NCBI GenBank assembly: GCA_023461495.1
Contig: JAEYLA010000002.1
Span: 1 to 5,351 of the forward strand
From: Bacillota bacterium
GTDB lineage: Bacteria > Bacillota > Clostridia > Christensenellales > CAG-138
Length of the DNA stretch: 5,351 bases
Direction: 5' to 3'
Shown here in pieces: positions 1-5,351 of this stretch; the stretch's first letter is position 1, and the number at the start of each line of letters is the position of its first letter. A program made the position numbers and the translations under genes. The notes under the pieces were generated by a model. That model was not told where the DNA came from and made no database searches. It saw only the letters and a program-made list of their open reading frames with translations.

Positions 1-54
1 AAGCGGGTACTCTTGTCTTATTCTCTGCTTTTTATTCGGGCATTTTCCCAAGCG

Positions 55-2469
55 CTATTTCTGTGAAATACGCCTGTACAGCAGACCTACCACCGAAATC
101 AACGCCACAAATACCGCGAGGGCCAGAGGTGCTGTGAATGATCTGCTTCCCGTGCCGGGTACGCCAAGAGGAATTCCGGAACCCAGGGGAATGTTGCTGC
201 TGCCGCCGGAGCCCAAGGGGATATCGGTGCCGGGGCCAGGACCGGGGCCGGGATCAGGATTGGGGCCAGGGTCAGGGATCGTGGGAACCTCAATGGAGCC
301 TGCGAGTGGAAGATGTGGCACCGGGAGATTCAGATTACCCAGCGGAGCAAGTCCTTCCGGTTTTTTTTGGATCGAACCCACTCGGTCAGGGTCGAATGCC
401 GGAGCGCCGTAGACCCGGTAGAGGCCACTCAGAACATCCTCGCCATCCATGCAGTCACCCTGATAGTTCGGCGCGTCCTTATCCTTGGTATTCCTGTTGA
501 CGATGTGGATCTCATAGCCATAGTCTTTCTCTTCTACCCAATACTGTGCCCAGTCTTCTTTGCCATTGCCCATGTCAAATGTGAGTACATTGTCGTTTTT
601 ATAGGTGCCGCTGAAATTGTACTCTTTTCTGTATTTATCTTCTGTTAAGCCAAACTTTTTCATGAGGCCTTGCTCGACAGAATCGTCAACTCTCTTGCCG
701 TTGGACCAAATGAACCACTCGCCGTTCTTTGCCTTGAAGACCAAATACTCCAGATCGGCCGCATCGGGCATGTTTACCTGGTAGCCAATGTTCTTGTGAT
801 AGGCTGACGTATAGAGCCTGACGAAGGAATGGAATCTATGTTCGAGATCGGCATTCTGAATTACATCGCCGTCCTCATCCATATAACCGGCAATGAGATC
901 CCCAGGGGCCGTTGCGATATATTCGCCCTTTCCTGCGCCAACATTCAAATAGCCGTCAACCAGCTTCCGATAGTCGCCATTTCCTTCGCCGACGATCACA
1001 AAGCCATAGCCGTCGCCCGGCAGGTACTCCCCTGTGCCTTCGCCAACGAATTCCCATACACCCTTTACATAGTTATAGCTGCCGTTGCCAGCGCCAACAT
1101 TGGCGTAATGGCCCTTCATCATGGCCGTATTGCCATTAATTATGGCATAGGATTTGCCGTCTATGTCTTTCTGAATGATGACCAAGTCGCCTTTCCCAGC
1201 GCCAAGATTCACATAATTGTTTCCATTACCGACAGCCTCTAATTCCTTGCCCTCTTCATCCTTTACATAATACTTCTTGTTTTCTTTATCCTGATATCTC
1301 TTATTGAGATAGCCAGCTCCTGCGTCGACTTTCGTATACTTGTTATGCTGAGAACCGGTCTGATGGATGGCATCCTTGACGGTGTAGCCCTTCTTGGTTT
1401 CCCACTCACGCAGATCGGTCGCGCTCAAATCCGCCAACAGCTGTTCAGTGTGCCAATTCCCGCTCTGATCGTCCACGGCTTTCACCGCATTGTTGGCGAG
1501 GTCAACGGCTTTCTGTGCCTTGATATAGACCTCAACAGCCTTTTCTATCGCTTGCCGGGCATCCTGCTGTGCACTCAAAGCAGCGTCCCGAGCTTTTGCC
1601 CGATAGGCCTCCAGCTTCTGGAGGTCTGCATCGCCGGTGGCCGTTAGAGCCGCCTGCATGACCTTTTCCGCAGCTTCCCACTCGGCAAAGAGTTGATCCG
1701 CTATGTCCTGCGCCGCTTCGGCTTCCTCATAAGCCAGCTGCACAGTTTTCACGGCGGCGCTCTGCGCCTGCGCCGCTTCCAACCGCAAGGCTTGGGCTGC
1801 TGTCATCAAGCTATCGGCTTCCCATTGTTTTTCAGCGTAACTGTTCCACGCGGCGTTCATCTTGTTTTCCGCTTCCGCCAGAATTCTGTAAGCCCCGGGA
1901 TTGCCGTCGACGGTTTCCTGCAGGATTTCATGATAAAGCTGTTCGGCATTTTCCGCGGCTGCCAAGGCCTTATTGGCCTCGTCCACAGCGGTGTTGGCCT
2001 GCATAGCGGTCCCCTTGGCAATTACAGCGACTTCCTCCGCCTTGGTTACAACGTCTTCCGCTGCTGCCACCGCGTCGTTGACACCATCAATCACATTGTT
2101 GACGACCTTGATGGCCTCGTCGATGGCCTTTACCTTTTCATCGGAGGTTGTCGCATCTTTAATATCATTGAGAATCTTGGTCATCTCAGATTCGGCAGCA
2201 CCGTTCGTCGTAATTGCGGCGTCCAGCGCATTTGCCGCATCCTTGGCTGCATCCTCTACGGCCTTCTCCTTATCGCCGAGATCAGACGTTGCGGTACCAA
2301 CCGCGTTCAGAGCCGCCTTGGCCGCATTTGCGGCAGCTTCGGCCTCATTGGCAGCCGTTTCCAGACTAGAGGGGCTGGCCGTCCCTGTACTTGCCAGCGC
2401 GTAGGCGGGAACCAGAGAGAGAACCATAATCGCCGCGAGCAGACCGCTGAGCAATTTTTTCCGTTTCAT
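55..2469 (-). CDS. Large secreted, surface-anchored protein with Ala-rich coiled coil, Gly-x-Gly repeats and Pro/Gly stalk
   Basis: I do not recognise a named family; the architecture is that of a Gram-positive cell-surface protein. Numbering from the chosen start (804 residues): residues 1-26 are a signal peptide with a KRKK n-region, a hydrophobic core and an Ala-Leu-Ala cleavage site. Residues about 35-332 are very rich in Ala, Glu, Lys and Gln and should form a long helical or coiled-coil rod. Residues about 381-517 carry repeated VGxGxGxY motifs every 17-18 residues. Residues about 520-700 are an aromatic-rich domain of unknown fold. Residues about 705-769 are a Pro/Gly stalk with three IPLG units. 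The C-terminus has VPGTG (770-774), a hydrophobic segment (about 780-797) and Arg-Arg, as in a sortase signal with a variant motif or a plain membrane anchor. An in-frame ATG at 2488-2490 would add 7 residues but has no ribosome binding site, whereas the ATG at 2467-2469 has AGGAG 7 bases upstream. The gene is divergent from the regulator. Adhesin or structural role is a guess. Confidence 0.88.
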   Translation of the reverse strand: MKRKKLLSGLLAAIMVLSLVPAYALASTGTASPSSLETAANEAEAAANAAKAALNAVGTATSDLGDKEKAVEDAAKDAANALDAAITTNGAAESEMTKILNDIKDATTSDEKVKAIDEAIKVVNNVIDGVNDAVAAAEDVVTKAEEVAVIAKGTAMQANTAVDEANKALAAAENAEQLYHEILQETVDGNPGAYRILAEAENKMNAAWNSYAEKQWEADSLMTAAQALRLEAAQAQSAAVKTVQLAYEEAEAAQDIADQLFAEWEAAEKVMQAALTATGDADLQKLEAYRAKARDAALSAQQDARQAIEKAVEVYIKAQKAVDLANNAVKAVDDQSGNWHTEQLLADLSATDLREWETKKGYTVKDAIHQTGSQHNKYTKVDAGAGYLNKRYQDKENKKYYVKDEEGKELEAVGNGNNYVNLGAGKGDLVIIQKDIDGKSYAIINGNTAMMKGHYANVGAGNGSYNYVKGVWEFVGEGTGEYLPGDGYGFVIVGEGNGDYRKLVDGYLNVGAGKGEYIATAPGDLIAGYMDEDGDVIQNADLEHRFHSFVRLYTSAYHKNIGYQVNMPDAADLEYLVFKAKNGEWFIWSNGKRVDDSVEQGLMKKFGLTEDKYRKEYNFSGTYKNDNVLTFDMGNGKEDWAQYWVEEKDYGYEIHIVNRNTKDKDAPNYQGDCMDGEDVLSGLYRVYGAPAFDPDRVGSIQKKPEGLAPLGNLNLPVPHLPLAGSIEVPTIPDPGPNPDPGPGPGPGTDIPLGSGGSSNIPLGSGIPLGVPGTGSRSFTAPLALAVFVALISVVGLLYRRISQK
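229..276 (-). repeat. Pro-Gly low-complexity stalk segment
   Basis: Residues about 732-747 of the surface protein are a Pro-Asp/Pro-Gly dipeptide run, read from a GGGGCC/GGATCA-like purine-rich stretch on the plus strand. Such segments commonly span the cell wall just before a sorting signal. Three IPLG units follow it (residues 750-753, 760-763 and 766-769). Confidence 0.75.
919..1329 (-). repeat. Tandem Gly-x-Gly peptide repeat within the surface protein
   Basis: The translated region has clear copies of V/L-G-A/E/N-G-x-G-x-Y beginning at residues 422, 458, 475, 493 and 510, plus degenerate copies near 381 and 413. Spacing is 17-18 residues between the last four, and 36 (two units) between 422 and 458. 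A Tyr usually precedes the motif by 3 residues and another follows it. The DNA copies have diverged, so selection seems to hold the peptide pattern rather than the bases. A solenoid or beta-hairpin repeat is plausible; I do not recognise the family. Confidence 0.75.
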
Positions 2470-2476
2470 TACAATT

Positions 2477-2481
2477 CTCCT
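2477..2481 (-). promoter_or_regulatory. Ribosome binding site that decides the surface-protein start
   Basis: On the minus strand AGGAG lies 7 bases before the ATG at 2467-2469. It lies inside the 7-codon extension that would follow if translation began at the ATG at 2488-2490, and no Shine-Dalgarno-like sequence precedes that upstream ATG. The shorter protein also begins directly with a typical positively charged signal-peptide n-region. Confidence 0.8.
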
Positions 2482-2533
2482 GTTCATCATGCTGTTTCTA
2501 TGTATAAAAGCTTCTTTTGTATCCGGTATTATC

Positions 2534-2542
2534 AGAATAGCA
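2534..2542 (-). promoter_or_regulatory. Candidate extended -10 promoter of the surface-protein gene
   Basis: On the minus strand TGCTATTCT fits the extended -10 form TGn-TATAAT with four of six core matches. It would give a leader of roughly 60 bases before the ATG at 2469. No good -35 hexamer exists at the right distance; instead a pair of TTACATG repeats begins 11 bases upstream, which suits an activator-dependent promoter. An alternative -10 is GATAAT at 2528-2533 (minus). Confidence 0.5.
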
Positions 2543-2550
2543 GAACGTTG

Positions 2551-2568
2551 TTACATGCCAGTTACATG
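2551..2568. promoter_or_regulatory. Proximal operator: two identical heptamers with 11-base period
   Basis: TTACATG occurs at 2551-2557 and 2562-2568, separated by CCAG. The base before each copy is also G, so the identity extends to 8 bases. Tandem heptamers with 4-base spacers are the known site form for SARP and PhoB-like winged-helix regulators. The pair occupies the -35 region of the candidate minus-strand promoter. The likely binder, by inference, is the adjacent BTAD regulator. Confidence 0.55.
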
Positions 2569-2606
2569 GATCGGATAGTGGAAGCGGATAATATGCCAAA
2601 TTGGTG

Positions 2607-2624
2607 TGACATATCGGTTACATG
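2607..2624. promoter_or_regulatory. Distal operator: degenerate heptamer pair with the same 11-base period
   Basis: TGACATA (2607-2613) and TTACATG (2618-2624) are separated by TCGG. The first heptamer matches TTACATG at five of seven positions and the second matches exactly. The pair lies 56 bases from the proximal one, in the same orientation. It could be a second site for the same protein, assisting the surface-gene promoter or feeding back on the regulator's own promoter about 95 bases away. Confidence 0.4.
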
Positions 2625-2719
2625 CGGCCTGCTGTGAAGAAATATTGGGGCCCCCTGTGTAACCCTTCCATGCACATCACATTTTTGTCTGCCCGGGCTA
2701 GGATTTCCCCCGCAGCTTA

Positions 2720-2728
2720 TGCTATACT
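2720..2728 (+). promoter_or_regulatory. Candidate extended -10 promoter of the regulator gene
   Basis: TGCTATACT matches TGn-TATAAT with five of six core bases. No clear -35 hexamer is present at the expected distance, which is usual for extended -10 promoters. The in-frame ATG at 2719 overlaps this element, so if the promoter is real that ATG cannot be the translation start. Confidence 0.5.
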
Positions 2729-2780
2729 TTCAGAAAGTTCTCAGCGCCTTTTCCGCTTCCTTTTTCCATTACAAAAGGTT

Positions 2781-2785
2781 GGGAG
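2781..2785 (+). promoter_or_regulatory. Ribosome binding site favouring the TTG start of the regulator
   Basis: GGGAG lies 8 bases before TTG 2794. AAAAGG at 2773-2778 lies 6 bases before the alternative GTG at 2785. Both give a protein starting within 3 residues of the expected first winged-helix strand, whereas the ATG at 2719 has no comparable site. Confidence 0.55.
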
Positions 2786-2793
2786 TGTCTGTT

Positions 2794-4002
2794 TTGGACC
2801 ATATAACGGTGCATTTGTTCCGAAATTTCTCCATTTTATACAGGGGACGCGAGGTCGTCAGCCTGCTTGCAAAATCCTCCAAAAGCATTTCGGTGCTCAA
2901 ATATCTGATTCTGAACCAGGACAGGCCGGTACCGGTCAGCGACCTGGTTGAAGTCTTTTGGAATGATGAGGGCGGCGCAAACCCGGAAAACGCGCTAAAA
3001 ACCCTGATCAGCCGCATGCGCAAGGCCATCTCCCACGAAGCGCCGGAATTATGGAATTGCATTGTCACGGAGCAGGGCACCTATCAATGGAAGCCCTCTC
3101 TTCCCTGCGATGTGGATGTCTTTGCGTTTGAGAATCTGTGCCTAGGACTGCTTTCCGATGTCATTTCGGCCCCGGAGCGCAGGGATGCGTTCCTGCGGGC
3201 CATATACCTGTACCGGGGCAATCTGGACGTACCCTTTGTGACAGATGAATGGCTCAGGGGCCGGGGGATGTATTATCAGGAGCTTTATCTGAAAACCGTG
3301 GCGCGCTTTGTCGTCCTGCTCAAAGAGGAGAGGGACTACGAAACCATCATCAATATCTGCCGCACCGCCCTGAACATCGAGTCCTTTGATGAAACCCTAA
3401 ATCTGGAGCTAATGTATGCCCTCAAGGAGACCAGCCAAAACAACGCCGCCCTGATTCATTACCGCTACTCCACCGACATGTACTACAAGTACCTGGGAAT
3501 CGACCCCTCGGACAAGATGCTGGAGTTTTACAAGCAGCTGATCAAGGCGGATTTGGGCGCAAAAGACAATATGGCCGTGATCCGGGACCGGCTGGTCCAG
3601 CAGAAGCCCGACGGCAAGGCCTTTGTCTGCGATTATTCTATCTTCAAAGATATCTACCAGCTGCAGCTTCGGAATGTGGAGCGTTGGGGCGTGCAGATGT
3701 TTTTGGCCTTGATTATGGTGGAGCATGCCGACCAGGGCGGGGAATTCAACCCCTTTGTGCTGGACCGCATCATGCAGGACCTGATGGAGATTTTAATTTC
3801 CTGCCTGCGCAAGGGAGACATCATCACCCGGTACAGCTCCTCCCAGTTTGCCGTGTTGCTGCAGATGACCGCCCAGACGGACGGCGAAATCGTGATTGAC
3901 CGTATCCGCAGGCAGTTTTATGCGACCAACACCCACCCCTACACCAAGCTGATCTTCCAGATTGATCCCGTCATCGACCACCGGGGCGACGGGGCGGGCT
4001 GA
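2794..4002 (+). CDS. BTAD/SARP-like transcriptional regulator with a C-terminal degenerate GGDEF-like domain
   Basis: Probable DNA-binding activator, 402 residues from this start. Residues about 1-100 form an OmpR/SARP-type winged helix: an opening strand (ITVHLFRNFSI), a recognition-helix region around 63-79 (NPENALKTLISRMRKAI) and a wing ending in GTYQW (95-99). Residues about 105-270 fit the all-helical BTAD domain, opening with DVDVFAFE and containing the typical WLRGRG and LNLELMYAL stretches. Residues about 295-395 resemble a GGDEF domain: VCDYSIFKDIYQLQLR, then LRKGDIITRYSSSQFAVLL, where GGDEF is replaced by SSSQF (348-352). Cyclase activity is therefore not expected; a sensory or dimerisation role is possible. 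The start is uncertain: TTG at 2794 has GGGAG 8 bases upstream, GTG at 2785 has AAAAGG 6 bases upstream, and ATG at 2719 overlaps a likely promoter and adds unfamiliar sequence. The gene is divergent from the surface-protein gene, its likely target. Confidence 0.85.
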   Translation: MDHITVHLFRNFSILYRGREVVSLLAKSSKSISVLKYLILNQDRPVPVSDLVEVFWNDEGGANPENALKTLISRMRKAISHEAPELWNCIVTEQGTYQWKPSLPCDVDVFAFENLCLGLLSDVISAPERRDAFLRAIYLYRGNLDVPFVTDEWLRGRGMYYQELYLKTVARFVVLLKEERDYETIINICRTALNIESFDETLNLELMYALKETSQNNAALIHYRYSTDMYYKYLGIDPSDKMLEFYKQLIKADLGAKDNMAVIRDRLVQQKPDGKAFVCDYSIFKDIYQLQLRNVERWGVQMFLALIMVEHADQGGEFNPFVLDRIMQDLMEILISCLRKGDIITRYSSSQFAVLLQMTAQTDGEIVIDRIRRQFYATNTHPYTKLIFQIDPVIDHRGDGAG

Positions 4003-4032
4003 CACGGAGCGTTTGTAGAAATGGACGGATGA

Positions 4033-4068
4033 AAAGAGCCGCCGGAATTTATCATCCGGCGGCTCTTT
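4033..4068. terminator. Hairpin 1, likely terminator of the regulator gene (possibly bidirectional)
   Basis: A perfect 13-bp GC-rich stem pairs 4033-4045 (AAAGAGCCGCCGG) with 4056-4068, with a 10-base A/T-rich loop. It begins 31 bases after the regulator stop codon. Short A and T tracts flank the stem on both strands (TTT on plus, TTTT on minus), so it could stop transcription either way. Confidence 0.7.
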
Positions 4069-4070
4069 GA

Positions 4071-4110
4071 CCATCGGCAAAGTCCTTTAGACTTTGCCGA
4101 TGGGTTTTCT
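4071..4110 (+). terminator. Hairpin 2, strong rho-independent terminator
   Basis: A perfect 14-bp stem pairs 4071-4084 with 4090-4103 around a 5-base loop (CTTTA), followed on the plus strand by GTTTTCT. It lies only 2 bases beyond hairpin 1, so the regulator transcript would meet two stems back to back. Confidence 0.7.
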
Positions 4111-4118
4111 GTGGGTTA

Positions 4119-4140
4119 AAATGCCGCGCAAGCGGCATTT
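4119..4140. repeat. Hairpin 3, inverted repeat with a GCAA tetraloop
   Basis: A 9-bp stem pairs AAATGCCGC (4119-4127) with 4132-4140 around GCAA, a GNRA tetraloop when read on the plus strand. The plus-strand flank is CTTCC, not a U-tract, so a terminator role is weak in that direction. On the minus strand the arm ends in ATTTTAA, which could support termination. Confidence 0.6.
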
Positions 4141-4146
4141 CTTCCG

Positions 4147-4175
4147 CCGATTTGATGCACATGTCATCAAATCGG
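4147..4175. repeat. Hairpin 4, 11-bp inverted repeat
   Basis: CCGATTTGATG (4147-4157) pairs perfectly with 4165-4175 around a 7-base loop that contains the palindrome ACATGT. No T-tract follows on either strand, so it is not a normal terminator. It could be part of a dispersed intergenic repeat or a structured 3' end. Confidence 0.6.
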
Positions 4176-4180
4176 ATTGA

Positions 4181-4204
4181 AAATGGGGGATTTGTGAATC
4201 CCCC
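4181..4204 (-). terminator. Hairpin 5, likely terminator of the DUF4349 lipoprotein gene
   Basis: GGGGGATT (4185-4192) pairs with 4197-4204 around a 4-base loop. On the minus strand the stem is followed by ATTTTC. It begins 23 bases beyond the lipoprotein stop codon, the usual place for an intrinsic terminator. Confidence 0.6.
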
Positions 4205-4227
4205 ACAACCCCTGAGAGGGTAGACTG

Positions 4228-5265
4228 CTATTTCTGTTCTTCATCCTTCTTGGGCGGTACCGGCGCATAACTGGACTGCAGCGGTCGGCTGCCCTGTTCT
4301 GCAAGTTTCTTCGCCATCATCCTGCTGTGCCTGCGCACCAGTACGACGATGACGATCACGATGACCGCAATCAGGATCAGCGCGGGGGACGCCGCAACGA
4401 TGAACACGAACAGGTTTTCAAAGAATACAGCAATACCGCTTAACGTGCTGTTAAAGCCTTCGCGGATGCGGGTACCCACGCTGTCGTTGCTGGCAACGGC
4501 CATTGCGGGCGGTATTTCGTTGATATCGATGTTCACGGTGGCAAAGCTCACCAGATCATCCCAGCGGTTTAACTGCGTGGTAAGGTTTTCAATTTCATAC
4601 GTCAGGCGGGAAAGCTCGGTCTCTAGCGAGATGATATCCTCCATCTTGTCCGCCTTCTCTAACAGCGCCATAATCCTGTCCCGCTGGGCCTGATAGATCT
4701 TCAGGCGGGATTCGGTATCAAAGTAAGAAGAGGTAATGTCCTCGCCGCCGCTGTTTTCATACGTCACGGTAGCGACGCCGCGCGCTTCCGCCAAGAAGGC
4801 TTCCATCCGCTCCTGCGGGATGCGCAAGGACATGTTTGCGTACCGGCCGGGGTCATTGTAATTTTCGGGCTTACGTCCATTTACATAGGAGCTTGCAATA
4901 TAGCCGCCCATGTCTACGGCCTTTTGTTTGATGTAATTGAGGTCGCTTTCAAATTCACGCGTTTCAAGGCCCAGGCTTGCCGTTTTAATAATTTTGTGGC
5001 CGCCGTAGTTTTGCTGTGTGGGGACAGACTCCTGCGAGGTAGCGTTTGTACCTCCCAAAGCCTGATCCTTTATGCCGCTCCCGCCGCTCCAGCCGCGCTC
5101 TTCGGCCGCTGCCTTGCTGTCGGTGGAAAATTCAGGCGCGGGCACCGCCTGGGGAGCCTCCGCAGCAGGCGCTGCCTGCGTTGTGGGCGATTTGCTTGGC
5201 GAAGCACAGCCTGCGCCGATGAGCAGTATGGCAATGAGCAATGCCGCAAACCATCTCTTTTTCAT
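4228..5265 (-). CDS. DUF4349 family membrane lipoprotein
   Basis: Cell-surface lipoprotein of unknown function, 345 residues. Residues 1-19 are a lipoprotein signal with lipobox LIGAGC, Cys20 being the predicted lipidated residue; Gly at -3 is less usual but allowed. Residues about 21-90 are a Ser/Pro/Ala/Gln-rich linker. Residues about 91-253 fit DUF4349: the KIIKTASLGLE opening, GGYIASS (120-126), MSLRIP (145-150), GEDITSSYFD (174-183), then a coiled-coil helical segment (about 186-236) and a closing strand ATVNIDI. A hydrophobic segment (about 287-310) followed by RRHSR anchors the C-terminus, with a charged tail inside the cell. The start is firm: GGAGGG lies 7 bases before the ATG. The gene is convergent with the regulator and appears monocistronic within view. 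No pathway can be assigned from context; the family assignment rests on recognised motifs. Confidence 0.92.
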   Translation of the reverse strand: MKKRWFAALLIAILLIGAGCASPSKSPTTQAAPAAEAPQAVPAPEFSTDSKAAAEERGWSGGSGIKDQALGGTNATSQESVPTQQNYGGHKIIKTASLGLETREFESDLNYIKQKAVDMGGYIASSYVNGRKPENYNDPGRYANMSLRIPQERMEAFLAEARGVATVTYENSGGEDITSSYFDTESRLKIYQAQRDRIMALLEKADKMEDIISLETELSRLTYEIENLTTQLNRWDDLVSFATVNIDINEIPPAMAVASNDSVGTRIREGFNSTLSGIAVFFENLFVFIVAASPALILIAVIVIVIVVLVRRHSRMMAKKLAEQGSRPLQSSYAPVPPKKDEEQK

Positions 5266-5272
5266 GTTCTAT

Positions 5273-5278
5273 CCCTCC
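5273..5278 (-). promoter_or_regulatory. Ribosome binding site of the DUF4349 lipoprotein gene
   Basis: GGAGGG on the minus strand, 7 bases upstream of the ATG at 5263-5265, is a near-perfect Shine-Dalgarno sequence and confirms the start. Confidence 0.85.
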
Positions 5279-5337
5279 ATCTTCTGATGTTGTGTTCCTG
5301 CTTTATTAACGCAGCATGAACGCCGGTGGTTGCATCA

Positions 5338-5346
5338 AGTATAACA
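5338..5346 (-). promoter_or_regulatory. Candidate extended -10 promoter of the DUF4349 lipoprotein gene
   Basis: On the minus strand TGTTATACT matches TGn-TATAAT with five of six core bases and lies about 70 bases before the start codon. Any -35 element would fall beyond the right edge of the window. Confidence 0.5.
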
Positions 5347-5351
5347 GAAAA

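Larger units (their letters stand above)
2470..2793. other. Divergent intergenic control region, no gene
   Basis: This 324-base stretch separates the surface-protein gene from the regulator gene. I see no credible coding region. The open frames crossing it lack ribosome binding sites and recognisable products. It carries extended -10 promoter candidates facing both ways, two pairs of TTACATG-like direct repeats, and two CGGATA copies at 2572-2577 and 2585-2590. No convincing riboswitch or attenuator structure was seen. Confidence 0.7.
4003..4227. other. Convergent intergenic region with five tandem hairpins, no gene
   Basis: The 225 bases between the regulator stop and the lipoprotein stop hold no credible gene. 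Five perfect inverted repeats follow each other at 4033-4068, 4071-4103, 4119-4140, 4147-4175 and 4185-4204, covering most of the region. The outer ones act plausibly as terminators for the two converging transcripts. Confidence 0.8.

Noticed and set aside
1..54. A terminator for the surface-protein gene
   Set aside because: Only a 3-bp GGG/CCC pairing is visible after the stop codon; no stable stem followed by a T-tract was found within the window, so the terminator may lie beyond the left edge or another gene may follow.
829..1242. A 137-codon plus-strand open frame with hydrophobic translation
   Set aside because: It lies opposite the Gly-x-Gly repeat of the surface protein, has no ribosome binding site of note, and is explained by the repeat's codon pattern.
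919..1329. Choline-binding or GW-type cell-wall repeats
   Set aside because: The repeat lacks the Trp-Tyr core of choline-binding repeats and the Gly-Trp pairs of GW modules; only the period and Gly/Tyr content are similar.
2501..2506. TATACA (minus) as the -10 of the surface-protein gene
   Set aside because: It lacks a reasonable -35 and the TG extension, and it would leave a leader of only about 25-30 bases; the TGCTATTCT element next to the heptamer pair fits better, although this is not proven.
2551..2624. CRISPR-like direct repeats
   Set aside because: The repeated units are only 7-8 bases and unevenly spaced between pairs (11, 45, 11), which suits an operator and not a CRISPR array.
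1693..2637. A 314-codon open frame on the plus strand opposite the N-terminal half of the surface-protein gene
   Set aside because: It is antisense to a well supported signal-peptide protein, its translation is Arg/Cys/Gly-rich without recognisable domains, and it runs through the divergent control region. The alanine codons of the real gene leave few stops on the opposite strand.

Overview
The window looks like chromosomal DNA from a Gram-positive Firmicute, most likely a gut-type Clostridia of moderate G+C. The evidence is strong AGGAG/GGAGGG ribosome binding sites, extended -10 promoters, a DUF4349 lipoprotein, a wall-anchor-like C-terminus and a BTAD-type regulator of clostridial style. 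There is no sign of phage, plasmid or insertion sequence. The genus cannot be named from the sequence.

There are three genes. On the minus strand, 55-2469 encodes a secreted, surface-attached protein of 804 residues. In order it has a signal peptide, an alanine-rich helical region, a block of Gly-x-Gly repeats, an unrecognised domain, a Pro/Gly stalk and a C-terminal sorting-signal-like anchor. Divergent from it, on the plus strand, a regulator ends at 4002 and most likely starts at the TTG at 2794. It combines an OmpR-like winged helix, a BTAD helical domain and a C-terminal domain resembling a GGDEF fold with its catalytic motif lost. On the minus strand, 4228-5265 encodes a DUF4349 lipoprotein with a C-terminal membrane segment, convergent with the regulator.

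The 324-base divergent intergenic region (2470-2793) appears to be the control centre. It contains two pairs of heptamers (TTACATG or a close variant), each pair with an 11-base period, which is the spacing used by SARP and OmpR/PhoB-type winged-helix proteins. The proximal pair sits 11 bases upstream of a likely extended -10 of the surface-protein gene. The simplest model is that the regulator activates the divergent surface-protein gene. This is inferred from layout and spacing only.

The convergent intergenic region (4003-4227) holds no gene but carries five consecutive perfect inverted repeats in about 170 bases. Some serve as terminators for the two converging genes. The middle ones are not obviously terminators and may belong to a dispersed intergenic repeat. 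The edges (1-54 and 5279-5351) hold no complete gene; the right edge carries the putative promoter of the lipoprotein gene.
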